This document shows, one piece after another, positions 11,808 to 23,472 of a DNA stretch of 64,000 bases (the first letter of the stretch is position 1; the number at the start of each line of letters is the position of its first letter). The notes under the pieces were generated by a model. It did not search any database. It worked only from the letters and a program-made list of their open reading frames with translations, and had not been told where the DNA came from. Both the position numbers and the translations under genes were made by a program. Where the stretch lies: the NCBI GenBank assembly GCA_022749755.1, contig CM040440.1, forward strand, positions 52,147-116,146. Reading direction: 5' to 3'. This DNA is from Azadirachta indica. Taxonomy: Eukaryota; Streptophyta; Magnoliopsida; Sapindales; Meliaceae.

Positions 11808-13796
11808 TCAGTCATACAAGTTGCTCCAACACTTGTCAATGGCTGCTTGAATCCTTTTAGGTTTGCAAACCTCTTTAACAACTCTTTCCCAAATAGCGGT
11901 TTCTGGTGACAAAAACTTTTGTAGCATCACTTCTACAATCTTCAAAGCACCTATTGTTCTTTGTCGCTTAAAAAGTCGGCCTGCAAGCTCATTTAAAAAC
12001 TCTCTTCCATCTTGAGGCATGTCAAGCTTCTCTTTCAAAGCTGTCAAAAATATGTTGCATGTGACCAAGTCAGGATCACAACCCTGATCCATCATACCAT
12101 TCAAAAGATCAATGGCACGGGAGATGTTATTTTGCTTGCACAGAGCATTTAATAGTATGTTATAAGTGAAAACGTCAGGCTGAGCCTCTGGCTCCTGCCA
12201 AAGCATCTCGTTAAAAAGTTTCAAAGCTTCTTCTAGTGAGCCAGCATTGCAGAGACCAAGAATCATTGAACTGTAAGCCACAACATCAGGTTTACATCCT
12301 CTGCTCAGCATTTGGGTCCACACCATCATAGCCTCCCTGAGCTTCCCATCCTCACAAAGGCCATGAATGAGCACACTGTAACAAACTTCATTGCATACAC
12401 AGTTAGTCTTCGCCATCTCTTTCCAAATTTCAACTGCCTTATGACCTTTACCACTCTCAAAGAAACCTTTCATCAAGGAGCTGTAAGTAAAAGCGTTTGG
12501 TGTGCAACCATTAATTATCATTTCAGAGAGAAATTCCGCAGCTTCATCAGATTTTCCCACTCGACAGAACCCATCTATAAGAGCACTGTAAGCCACGGCG
12601 TTCGGCTTGCAGCCTTTTTCCATCATTTGCTTCCACAATTTCATAGCGTCCTCAGGCTTCTCCTCTTTGAATAACCCACTAATAAGAGATGAATAAATAT
12701 ACTCATTCACATGGAACCGTCTTTCCTCCATAGATATCAACACACGAACCCCATCAACAGCTCTCCCTTGCTTAACTAACCCATTAATAATTGTTCCATA
12801 TGTAACTTCATTAGGAACACATTTATTCGCTACCATACAATCCAAGAGACTAACTGCTTTGTCCAACTCCCCCTTAAGACACAAACCATGAATAAGTGTG
12901 TTATAAGTCACCTCATTAGGTACACAACCTTTAAGAAACATGTTGTCCACCAACTTGGCAGCCCGTACCAAGTCACCCTTCTTGCACAACCCATTAATCA
13001 AAACATTAAAAGTAACTGGAGTAGGGAAACAACCCTCAGTTTGCATTTCGTCTAATAACAAAACTGCCTCATCAATTCTGTTTTCTTTGCACAATCCGTC
13101 CATTAATGTGCAATAAGTATATATATCCGGTGTACATTTCATCATCGGCATCTCTCTAAACACCTCCATTGCATTATCAACCAACCCTAATCTACACATT
13201 GTCTTAATAACCAAATTAAAACTTAACGTGTTTGGCAAAATATTCATATGTTTGCCATTAACAACACGATTATAAAACTCTAGAGCTTGATGATACAAAC
13301 CCTCTTGTATTATAACATTAAGAACCGAATTAAACGACTTAACAGTTCGTTTACAGTGAAAATCCCCAACCATCTTATCAAACAGACTTATAACCTCTTT
13401 AACTAAATGTGCTTTTCCATAAGCCTTAAATATAGAAATGAAACTCTTCTCCAAAACCACCCTCTTCTCACATCTCATTCGACACAAAATCATCTCTAAA
13501 GACCTAAAATCACCGGAATTAGCATAGTTTTCAATGAGGCAATAAAACGTTGAATCGCCTAGCTTATAAGAACCCAGTTTTGGAGCAGAGTTAAAGATTT
13601 GATCGGAGATTGGTTGGTGGGATTTAGAGTTGTTTTGTTGGGGTTCAGTTTCCATATCTTTACAGGATGGAAGTGAACTAATAGAAAGGGAAATAATTGG
13701 GAAACAACGCTTACTAGGGTTTCTTATTGAAGAAGACGATCTCTTGATAGCCATAGCCGTGTTGGTGAAAAGGGTTTTTTTGCACCATTTTGGCAT
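11808..13796 (-). CDS. EMB1025: P-class pentatricopeptide repeat protein, EMB1025 (At4g20090)-like
   Basis: Intact 662-codon single-exon gene. P-class PPR proteins bind single-stranded RNA in mitochondria or chloroplasts and act in processing or stability; the Arabidopsis counterpart EMB1025 is required for embryo development. After a basic, Ser-rich N-terminus (MPKWCKKTLFTN...RSSSSIRNPSKRCFP) compatible with an organellar transit peptide, about 14 consecutive ~35-residue PPR units run from roughly residue 80 to 600. Examples are PDIYTYCTLMDGLCKENRID and PNEVTYNTLIHGLCLKGELD. A non-PPR tail ends in CWSNLYD. The frame is open upstream to a TTG at 13,877, but the first ATG is 13,796 and the resulting length fits the family. 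It is the only intact PPR copy of the three tandem units. Confidence 0.9.
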   Translation of the reverse strand: MPKWCKKTLFTNTAMAIKRSSSSIRNPSKRCFPIISLSISSLPSCKDMETEPQQNNSKSHQPISDQIFNSAPKLGSYKLGDSTFYCLIENYANSGDFRSLEMILCRMRCEKRVVLEKSFISIFKAYGKAHLVKEVISLFDKMVGDFHCKRTVKSFNSVLNVIIQEGLYHQALEFYNRVVNGKHMNILPNTLSFNLVIKTMCRLGLVDNAMEVFREMPMMKCTPDIYTYCTLMDGLCKENRIDEAVLLLDEMQTEGCFPTPVTFNVLINGLCKKGDLVRAAKLVDNMFLKGCVPNEVTYNTLIHGLCLKGELDKAVSLLDCMVANKCVPNEVTYGTIINGLVKQGRAVDGVRVLISMEERRFHVNEYIYSSLISGLFKEEKPEDAMKLWKQMMEKGCKPNAVAYSALIDGFCRVGKSDEAAEFLSEMIINGCTPNAFTYSSLMKGFFESGKGHKAVEIWKEMAKTNCVCNEVCYSVLIHGLCEDGKLREAMMVWTQMLSRGCKPDVVAYSSMILGLCNAGSLEEALKLFNEMLWQEPEAQPDVFTYNILLNALCKQNNISRAIDLLNGMMDQGCDPDLVTCNIFLTALKEKLDMPQDGREFLNELAGRLFKRQRTIGALKIVEVMLQKFLSPETAIWERVVKEVCKPKRIQAAIDKCWSNLYD

Positions 13797-14419
13797 CGGT
13801 TTCCAGATGTTTTCCCGCTCCCTAAAAGCGAACACACCCTTCTGCTTTCTGTTTCTGCAAGTTGTGATTATGTTCAAACTTCAACGCTTCTTCCACTGAG
13901 GGCCGGACAAAAAAACCGGATGGGGTTGAGACCAACCGGCCGGTTCTAAATAAATTAGAAAGGAAAAAAAATATTTATACTATAAATCATTTTATGTACT
14001 TAATTGTTAAAAATTTTAATTTAGAAGGACTCTGTGTCTGTTTGTCACATAATAGTCAGAACTTAGCCTATTTATGATCGTTAATTCAATTATTACTCTT
14101 AATGTAAAATATAATCGTTTTAGTTATTTTGAGTAATTTTCAATAGTTTTTTAATAGATTTCCTTCTCTAATAAAGATGTTTGATAGTTAAAATTTATAG
14201 TCACAACATGAGATATAAATTTCTCACATAATATAGGTAATTTCTAAAAATTTCTCCGCAAATTCTACTTTTCAATTAAGATATATTATCTATGTTGGAT
14301 GTATTAAAAAAAATTGTTTATAAATTTAATCCTACTATTCATATCATAACAAAAACTAATGTGTTAAAGTTGAAAATTTATGTGCTAATTTTTAATTTTG
14401 GTAACATTCAAAAAATATA
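13797..14419 (-). promoter_or_regulatory. 5' region of the intact PPR gene
   Basis: The sequence directly upstream contains a GC-rich cluster at about 13,900-13,945 with the perfect palindrome AACCGGCCGGTT, within otherwise A/T-rich DNA. A telo-box-like AAACCCTA (minus strand, near 13,721) lies just inside the 5' coding part. The GC cluster is conserved in altered form upstream of the unit 3 pseudogene (about 49,835-49,875). Promoter function is inferred from position only. Confidence 0.4.
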
Positions 14420-14428
14420 TATATAATA

Positions 14429-16233
14429 GGGAAAATGACATATTTTCCCTGAAATTTGGCCTAATGATAAATACTTTTAATGTTTGAAAAAAAATAAATA
14501 CCGTCTAATATTTGAATAAATAGGCAAATATTCCCCTAAACTTTTATTTCCATTAGTTGACCAGTTAATTTTTTACCATTTGTATTTTTAATCTTTTATG
14601 TAATAATAATATAACATATATTTTATTTAATTATAACACTTTACTTCCTGTTTTAATATTTTTTACAATATAATTTTTTTAAATATAACAATTTAATCTA
14701 TATTTCATATTTTTTTCACAATATACTTAAAACTAGATATATTTTTTATTTTTTATTTTAATAGAAAATTTGGAAAAGAAGATATTATTAAAAAATTTTA
14801 AACAATGAGTTAAATTAAACACATATTAAAATATTTATATTCTTTTTTTCTTTTTTCTACAATAAATTTAATATTTAATTGTTAAAACAATTTTGAAATA
14901 TATTTTAACATTTTATTCTTATATTAATATTTTTATTTATTTAAAAAAGTATATTACATTTATTATATTTTTTTGAGAAAAATTATGAAAAATATAAATA
15001 AAAAAGAAAAAAAAGAAAAAAATTTAGCATCATTTATTAATAAAATTAGTAATTAAATATATTTTATATTCTTATTAACCAATATAATTTAATTTTAATT
15101 AAAAAATAGAAAAAGATGAAAATTTTTTATTATTTTTATTTTTAATATATATATAACATGTATTTATTGTTTATATTTTTATTTATATTTTTATATATAT
15201 TTTAAAAAAATATAATAAATTTAACATAATTTTTTAAATAAATATATTACATTTAAAAATAAAACGTTAAAACTATTTCAATTAAATTTTTTAATAATTA
15301 AATATTTATTATTATAAAAGTGAAAGTAAAAAATTAGAAATATTTTAACATATGAGTGTAATTTATCTCATTATTTGAATTTTTTTTAATAATTATATTT
15401 TTTTAAATTTTTTATTAAAATAAAAAATAAAAAATTTATTTATTCTTGAATATATTGTGAAAAATATATTAAAATATATGAAAATATAGATAAAAATGTA
15501 AACAATAAATACATATTATAAATATTATAAATAAAAAATAATCAAAATTTTCTTCTTTTTTTATTTTTTATTTAAAATTAAATTATATTGGTTAATAAGA
15601 AAATGAAATATATCTAATTACTAATTTTATTAATAAATGATACTAAATTTTTTTTTATTAATGTTTTTCATAATTTTTCTCAAGAAAATATAATAAATTT
15701 AATATAATTTTTTAAATAAAAATATTAATATAAGAATAAAATTTTAAAATATATTTCAAAATCCTTTTAACAATTAAATATCAAATTTATTGTAGAAAAA
15801 AGCAAAAAAAAAAAAAGATATAAATATTTTAACGTGAGTTTAATCTAACTCATTGTTTAAATTTTTTTAATAATATTTTGTTTTTCAAATTTTCTATTGA
15901 AATAATAAATTAAAAATATATTTATTCTTGAGTATATTGTAAAAAAAATATTAAATATAGACTAAATTGTTATATTTAAAAAAATTATATTAAAAAAATA
16001 TTAAAATAGAGAGTAAAGTATTATAATTAAATAAAATATATTTTATATTATTATTATATAAAAGATTAGGGATACATATAATAATAAACTAACTAGTTAA
16101 TTAACAAAAATAAAAGTTCAGAAGGGTATCTGTATATTTATCCAAATGTTAGAAGAGTATTTGTTTTTTTTCAAATATCAAGAGGGTATCTACCTATTAG
16201 GTCAAATATTAGGGAAAAATATGTCATTTTCCC
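14429..16233. mobile_element. Mutator-like foldback element with very long inverted arms
   Basis: 1,805 bp element flanked by a perfect 9-bp target duplication TATATAATA (14,420-14,428 and 16,234-16,242), the length typical of Mutator-like transposition. It begins GGGAAAATGACATATTT and ends with the inverted counterpart AAATATGTCATTTTCCC. The two arms (about 14,429-15,166 and 15,495-16,233) match one another in inverted orientation over their whole length. The ~330 bp centre itself resembles part of the arms (the TTCTTGAATATATTGTGAAAA text recurs near 15,443 and 15,924), so the element is nested. No transposase frame is present. The corresponding site in unit 3 (near 50,245) lacks the element, so it inserted after the unit duplication. 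Confidence 0.9.
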
Positions 16234-16242
16234 TATATAATA

Positions 16243-16920
16243 TATGTATATTATTATTCAACATATGATTAGAGTGAGTTGAGGTAAAGCAATAGGTTAA
16301 AATTGGGGTAAAATATTCTTAACCTTCTTTTATTTTTTCAGTAATAATTTGACATATAATGATAAAAAATTTTAAATAAAATATATTTTACATTTTATTT
16401 TTATATATCTATTTAAAAAAATTATATTATTAAATAAAAAAATAATTATTGAGTATATAGTTAACATAAATAATTAATATACATAACAAGGTAAATAATA
16501 ATTTTTAAGACATTTAATATAAATCCTTTCCTATCTTATACTAGTTTGTTATCAAGATGTAGTGATTTTTAATTTCATAAATATTAAAGATAAAAGCATT
16601 AAATGTCAAATATTACAAGAAAAAATGAACTAATCTCGCTAAAAGTTAGTACTAACAATTTTTTTTTTTTTTTTAAACTTGACTTCAATCACAGAAAAGC
16701 ACTACAATACCACCAGCCCACTACGATAGTTTCAATTGAATTATTTCATGAATGGAAGGAAACAGAAAACAAAATAAATCTTCATTTGTTCATGGAAATG
16801 AGTAAGCAAAAGCACTTTCTTATTCCTTTAAACTATTAAGTTTATGATACCCATCCACAACATACACAGTTTGTTGGCTGCAATACTAATAAAACCAACA
16901 AGAGAAACACGCTACAGAAT
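16243..16920. other. Unit 2 PPR-MOSC intergenic region
   Basis: A/T-rich, non-coding. It aligns with about 50,250-50,900 of unit 3 (shared AATTTGATATGTAATGAT-like text, GTTTCATGAATGGAAGGAAA and GAGTAAGCAAAAGCACTTTC). It is the 3' flank of MOSC copy B. The short frame at 16,603-16,839 is not conserved in unit 3 and is rejected as a gene. Confidence 0.6.
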
Positions 16921-18449
16921 TCAAGCATCTGCTTCAGCAGCAGTAGAGGTCTTCCCAGCACATAAACAGGATCACCCACTTTAACCACTTTTCCATTTCC
17001 ATTTCCTTCTGTAAGGTTGTCTTTGCACATTACGTTCACACTAAGTTCTGCCCAAAGTAAATCTGCAAGACAATGTATGATATTTTTCAATAATCATGCT
17101 TTTTAATGGAATATTACTGTGGTTAAATGTTTTCGGTTTCCCCCGTCGTTTCTTGTTTGGACGCAACACTTTATCTGATCTAATTTTCATCAGAGTACCA
17201 TTCGGTTCTGGACCGTTCCAGTATCTTGATTGATGGTTGGTACCTGGAAAACATCCTTTACGGTATTAGAACCTTGAAGAAAATGGAGGCGTTACTTGGA
17301 ATAAGAATCCATAACAACATATCGATTTCTGAAGTAGATAGTTTGCAAAAATGGAGAAAGATAGCACTTTACCTTAGAGCGGGAGCAAAGCTTAACACCT
17401 GCAAATGTTAACTTGCTTATTAGGACCTCTGTCTATAAGTCCTTGGAAAATGGCTCGCAACCATCGACAAGAATGCTGTTGTATTACAGTATAAATCGGA
17501 CATTTGTACACCAAACAAATAAGAAACATAATGAGTCACTGAGGAAAAGGGATAGAAAATAACTAATCAACATAATGAGACAGATAAAGTATCAACGTCT
17601 GAGGCACTAATTAGTATATGCCGTAAGGAAGTCTAAAATATAATGCCAACACTGAGAAATGAAAAAATCAGTAATATTACACGACGCCAAGCCGTAATTG
17701 GGTCTAAAACGATTAACAGGAGCAGGCCCCTTGAGAAGCTTATTTAGAGCATCTGAAGATCCCAGCAAAGATACATTTATAAGCTTAAGGTTTGAGATTT
17801 CACATCGGAAGAAGGATGACATATGTTACCAGGGCTTCTCATATTGAATAACCCGAGATAACAGCATAAATGGATACCCGTTTGTCCACGAGAATGTTCA
17901 GGATCCACAGGTCTTCTTTCCGATTCCCAGCCAGCTTATCAACCAAAACATGGGTTAGGCCAGCTTAGCATTCTGCTTTTTACTAATGGCCCTAGTCAGT
18001 GCAGGGCATGTTCTATTCTTAAGAAAAGCACCAAATTCAAACCTAACCTGAATTAAAACGAACTAGCTGACTGGTTTTCCCTTAGGTAATTTGTAAATCA
18101 ATTTAATGCTTCAGCTCCCTTATCGCATGCAGAGCCAGACCACCCCCATACAGAAACACCATCTGCCATACATCACATGGTTTACTCAGTGAAATCTTAA
18201 GCTCATTCATCCCTCGAGCTCTCATTACTGCGAAAGAAAGTGTCAAATCACATTTAGAAATCAAATAGAAAAATAAGCAAAATACACCAGTGCCATCTGG
18301 GAAAAGATTTACCCATATATGAGCTTTCAGTAGGTTCCGATCCCTCTAAAAATGCCTCTTTTGGCGGCTCAATCTTAACCACAGCAAGCTTTGGCTTGAC
18401 TCTTGGAGTGTATGCCCTCCCTTCGTAATTAACAATCAACCACTGCTCA
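16921..18449 (-). pseudogene. MOSC-domain pseudogene copy B, exons 8 to 2
   Basis: Exons 8, 7, 6, 5, 4, 3 and most of exon 2 of the MOSC gene are recognisable in order, with the stop codon at 16,921-16,923. Exon 7 near 17,215 lacks four bases present in copy C (GGAACGGTCC against GGAATTGCCGGTCC), shifting the frame into a stop. Homology ends abruptly inside exon 2 at about 18,449 (after AACAATCAACCACTGC). The remaining exon 2 edge and intron 1 reappear at 47,045-47,278. Copy B was therefore split by the large NLR-bearing block between these points. Confidence 0.87.
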
Positions 18450-18691
18450 GCACTCAGCGTTAGCGTCATACTCTCAGGCCAACAATTAATGTGACAAATT
18501 GTGAGTGTACTTGAGAAGAATTCGTGAGTCAACACTCAGCAGTCAGCATCAGCGTCATAACCAACTTGAAGCCTGCTTTGTATTGCACGTACTAGAAACA
18601 TTATTATTATCACGATCATCATCAGTATTATTCGTTTTAGTAGCTGCAAAATTTAACATACATATATATACACATTAATTAGACAAATTCC

Positions 18692-19449
18692 TTAATTGGG
18701 AAGAAATTTCATATATTTTTCCTTAAATTTATTCGGAAATTTTTTCAAAATAGTCACGTTTTTAGAATGAATTTACTAAAACAGTCCTTTTAATAATGGT
18801 TGCACTAAATTGGCCTAAAACATAAGATTAAGATAAAAATATCCTGCATCTAACTTTTATCTACAAAATATAAAAATGTCCCAATTCATGGTCTTGCTAA
18901 TAGTCCAGAATATTTATTTTTGTCAAACATGTCTTGATCCTCGAGCACTCGAAAATCACGACCTTGTCGAGCGCTACTAACAAGGATCAAAATGTCCATC
19001 CGAAGTTGTACTCAACAAACGCTTAATTTTCAGGCACTCAAAAATCAAGCATTTTCGAATATTTCATAAACTTGATTGTTTTCATTAAGCGCACTTTACG
19101 ATTTTCAAGCGCTTGAAATCATGACATTTTCAAGTGCCGTTAAGAAGGGCCAAAACACCCTTCCAAAGTTGCACTTGACAAAGGCTTGATTTTCGAGCAA
19201 TAGACAATCAAGCATTTGTCAAGTATTCTAGAAATTTGGTTATTTTTATTAAGCGCATCATGTTTTTTCAGCACTCGAAAATCATGGTTTTATCAAATTT
19301 GCCTAATTTAATGTTCCATGTATAAAGAATAGTTTAAGGGTATTTTTGTCCACATCAAATTTTCAGCTAATTTGGTGTAAAAATTATTAACAACACTATT
19401 GTAATAAATTTATCCCAGAACATGGCTATTTTGGAAGTTTCCCAATTCA
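18692..19449. mobile_element. Non-autonomous TIR element with internal 163-bp tandem repeats
   Basis: The left part (about 18,735-18,880, reading TTCAAAATAGTCACGTTTTT) is an imperfect inverted match to the right part (about 19,315-19,449, minus strand reading CCAAAATAGCCATGTTCTGG). Between them, 18,940-19,300 contains about 2.3 copies of a ~163 bp unit (for example AAAATGTCCATCCGAAGTTG at 18,989 and AAAACACCCTTCCAAAGTTG at 19,152), rich in GCACTCGAAAATCA-type words. There is no coding capacity and the target duplication is not clear. The architecture resembles Mutator-like or MITE elements. Confidence 0.6.
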
Positions 19450-19758
19450 TATTTTGCTCTCTTTATAGATATATATATATCTTGTGAAAATTGGGTACGT
19501 GGACTCCATTGCCACGGCAGAAATTGCTGAGCCAAAATTTCTCTATGGACTATATATCAAAATATGTATTAATTATTCCAATTTAAAATAATTCCCACAA
19601 AATTTAAAATCTCTAATACAAACATGGTAAATTTTAATTATATAAAATAACAAAATTGCAGCTTAAAATAATATAATTATTTGGTTTCTCCAAGGCTTAT
19701 GCCTCGGCCAAAACAGCCAAATAAAAAAAAAATAGATAAATTAATCAATATATAATAG

Positions 19759-19862
19759 CTGATAAGCAACTGGATGAGATCGGAAGCCTTTCTCAGCAAA
19801 TTTATCAATGATGCCGTGGACTTTTCCAGCAATTCCTTCTTTCTCTTTGCACAGATTTATAT
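19759..19862 (-). pseudogene. Plasma-membrane H+-ATPase exon fragment
   Basis: A single exon-like piece of about 34 codons. On the minus strand, after an intron-like AACAG acceptor, it encodes INLCKEKEGIAGKVHGII and continues DKFAEKGFRSHPVAYQ. This matches the cytosolic nucleotide-binding-domain segment of P3A plasma-membrane proton pumps, where the family reads IIDKFAERGLRSLAVAYQE. Neighbouring H+-ATPase exons are not found on either side, so this is an isolated captured or deleted fragment. The FRSHP variant departs from the conserved LRSLA. Assignment is from remembered family sequence. Confidence 0.7.
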
Positions 19863-20310
19863 CTGTTTTTTGGGGAAAATGTTGTCTTAAATGGAACTTT
19901 CATGCTCTGTTACAGATTACTCGAAGGTAAACTCAACTTTGCTATTTTTATCTCTAAAATATTTAACGTGGGTAATTTCTCTCTCTTTTTTTTTTTTTCG
20001 GGATTGCAGGAAATTGAGATCTAAGTCTCGTGACAATGGAAAGTATATTGTTTAGACTTTTTAAATGGAAACGGCAAACAGAGTTAGTACAATAATATGA
20101 ATAAAAGATTCATATCAATAACTAGGTAAACGAAAACAAGAATGTTTCTCTTGGAAGGGGTAGATGGACAATCCGAATATCTTGTAGATGTAAGTACTGG
20201 CCAACTTGTTCATTGTATAAATGGATTATCGTCATAATCTTTCTTGGAAGATGGCATCATCTGAAGTTTAATCCTTCCTGGCAACTTAAGTACTATCTTC
20301 TTTACAGGTA
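19863..20310. other. Unassigned sequence between H+-ATPase fragment and palindrome
   Basis: About 450 bp of ordinary A/T-rich DNA with a poly-T run near 19,985. I see no gene, repeat or motif that can be supported. Confidence 0.35.
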
Positions 20311-20922
20311 GTAAGCAGAATGCACAAGTTTATTAGGGAAGGCATCCGGGATCGATTCGGGGCTAATACAATTTAATTCCAGAAAAATCATTTTCACATT
20401 GAACATGTAAGTTCACTAGACATACCATCTGCACAAGGATATGCAATCAACACGGCTAATCTAGCAGGTGAAAGCAGAATGCGTTGGATACTGAAAAACC
20501 AAAATATTTGTTTCGGGTGTAATCACTTGTATTGATAATATTTTACATTTAAATAGAGCTCGGTTGAGAACCTTCAAACTTTTTAAAATGCTGAAGGCAA
20601 CTTTCTATGATTAAAAACTGAAAAATTCTCTTTTTGTTTTTGTACTTGAGAGTTATACTTTGCTTCTTAGTACCATATCCTGCAGATTTCATAATGTATC
20701 AATGGATTAGGACTATAAATATGCGAGAAAATCAGAATTTAGGAAAATGTAACAATTGACAAATATATTATCAATTAGATCTTACAACTACAAACATATG
20801 AAAGTAAAGCCTCAAGGAAACCGATGGAAACAAATTCTTATTTATCATCACGTAAGACTTGGACATGATACTATATATAGAAAATAGAGACAATTCTCTT
20901 TTAACTGAGCCATATCCAAAGC

Positions 20923-23472
20923 CTAGCTGATATGAAGCGGCAATTTTCCATCTCTTTTACCAGTATGGATATCTTGACCTTGATTCTTCCTCCAGACGTA
21001 TTCATCGCGGGGATAGGGGAAATTCTTCAGATTGCAATTGCTAATCTCTGCATAACATAGTAAAGGCATATCCTTGCTGATCAAGATCTCCCAGTCTAGG
21101 ACTAAATTTGGCACGTGCTTCAAGCATAGACCCTCAAGGTTCCATGTGGATTCACTGCTATCTTCGGAAGATTCTGGTTTAGTATCGAAGTCGATTATGT
21201 ATGCATCATCCAGACAAAGATATTGCAAATTTGAAAGCTGCTTGGGATTCATCCATTTTGGCAACGTTTCATGATGATAATGCATGAGATAAAGCTCCTC
21301 AAGCTGTGGAGGAGGGGAAAGTCGATCGAGCATTTCTGAAACTATTTTTTCTTTACATTGTTCTGCATCAATAGCTAAAACCTGCAGTTTCTCCAGTCGT
21401 GATAATATGTCCCGATTTTCTTCCGAGATTTCAGTCTCGCCATTTATATTAATTTGTAGAACCCTTAGATGCTCCAGTTCCAGTAACGTACGAAGTGGAC
21501 AGCTTTGCGTTTCAGCCTGACTCAGCACCCGAAATCCAGAGAGTTCCTGGAGATGAACAAGTTTCTCCAATCCACGAGGCAGGTACTTGAGAGGAGAATA
21601 TCCTAGATCCAAGACAATCAGCTTCTTTAAATCAGTAATTGATGGACGTATTGTGGCTAAGTTACTGCATTTCTTCAAAACCAAAATTTGAAGGTTACGG
21701 AGCTTTCGAATTGAAGATGGCACTTCCTTCACGCCTGCAACTCCGCTTAAGTTGAGTTTTGCAAGGCGTTTAAGGGAACAAATCCATTTCCAGAGCTTTT
21801 CTACTTCAACACTGTTTAGTTTCATATCAGAGAAATCGAGCACCCTTAAAGAACTGAGCTTGCTATTGAGGGGAACTGGAGCGCTAGACATCATTATCAA
21901 TGTCCTGAGCTTTGGACTGTTTTCCAACGAATGGGGGGTCATATGACTGGTGAAACCCAACCATCGAGATTCTTCACTCAATTTTTGTTGGCCTTGATCG
22001 TCAAAGCTACAAAATGCTTCATCTTTAGCGATTTCAATGGTCATATCGCGGACCAGATCATGCATTTTGCAACTGTAGACTCTTCCATAGTAGCCTCGTC
22101 GATGCACAGCTTCAACCAAGCATCTACTGACCAGATCTGAGAGATATTGAAAGCCCAATTCTGTTGCGGTTTTTGTGTCTTCTGCCTGGATTAGACCCTC
22201 TCCAACCCACCAATGAACTATCTGTTCACCACTTATCACGAAGCCTTCAGGATAAATGGAGAAACACAATAGACATTGCTTTAGATGTGAAGGGAGTTTG
22301 TCGTAACTCAGCTGCAGAGAAGCCATCACTCGATCATTTCTTTCGGTCGCCAATTGATGAAAACCTTTCTTGATCTTTTTCCAATGGTTAAGGGAATATA
22401 TGTCTTGTGAAATTAATGCTCCTATAGTCTTGATTGCCAGTGGAAGACCGCCACATTTTATCCAGGATATCACTGCCTACATTTTTAAACTGAGCACCGG
22501 GGCATTTTCCCCCGCACCTTGAAAATGCAAAGGTGGAGAACAACGACCAACTTTCTTCTTTGTTTAGACGATTTGGCCGATGAATTCGTGAAATGTCAAC
22601 TCCCATCTTCCTAGCAACATCTTCATTTCTAGAAGTAATGATGATGAAACTTCTTTTACTACTCGGCCATAACTTATTCCACGACTCAAGATCCACGCTC
22701 CAGACATCATCCGCAACAATTAGATAACTTCGATTACTAAGTGTTTGGTGAATTTTGTGCAACAAATTATTTTTATCTATCTCACTGTCTTCTCCCAATT
22801 TTTTCAGCATGACTCTCATGATTTCATCCGCACTAGAATTCTGAGAAACGGACAACCAAATCTTCTTGTCAAAATGAGTGTCCGCCACTCCATCATTGAA
22901 TATTTTCCGGGCAAGGGTGGTTTTGCCTATGCCGCCCATACCCACAATCCCAATTCGGTTAAGTTCCTCCTCACCGCTTAGAATCCATTCTTTGATCCTT
23001 TTCACGTCTTCAACGAAACCGACTATCGTAGATGGATCGTAATCTTGCGACGAGTAGTTTTTTCCTGGTTGATTGGCGGATTTGATCTCAGAAACGTATC
23101 TACGCTAGTCTGCATCCTTTCCATCTGCGCATTAATTTTGCTTAATCGCTTGCCTGTTTTGTATCGAAACAATAATCCATCAGTCGAGGAACTCCAACAA
23201 GATTCTTCCTTCTGATATTCATCTCTAATTAGGCAATCTGTCAAAATGTCGTCAGCTTCGTAAATTAGTTTTCTTACATGAGGCAAGTATTTCGGAGCAT
23301 CTTGTCCCAGACTCTTGAGGTTATTAGTGGAGGATAGTAAGACCCGGATATGATCAAGCTTTGCCTTCATTGCTTCAAACTGTTCTCTATAATCAAGTGC
23401 AAACCGAGCATGATACATCAAACCCGTAAAAATCTTATCTATCAGGATCGAAACCATAGCATCTGTCGCCAT
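20923..23472 (-). pseudogene. ZAR1-like CC-NB-ARC-LRR (NLR) pseudogene, left copy
   Basis: NLRs of this group (ZAR1, also called RPP13-like protein 4) are intracellular immune receptors that assemble into resistosomes. The start codon is at 23,472. Order on the minus strand: coiled coil (MATDAMVSILIDKIFTGLMY), P-loop GMGGIGKTT, kinase-2 LIVADDVW, GGLPLAIK, a canonical MHD site (KMHDLVRD), then LRRs ending at the stop at 20,923. Two lesions break it. A deletion of about 13 bp near 23,050, compared with the right copy, ends the first frame. One extra A in a run near 22,475 (AAAATGTGG for AAATGTGG) shifts frame just before the GLPLA motif. The LRR part stays open for 516 codons. Five-prime leader introns are conserved with the right copy. 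Confidence 0.88.

Noticed and set aside
12312..12674. 120-codon frame antisense to the PPR gene, with a related frame near 48,236
   Set aside because: Shadow of the PPR coding sequence; its recurrence in unit 3 only reflects PPR homology.
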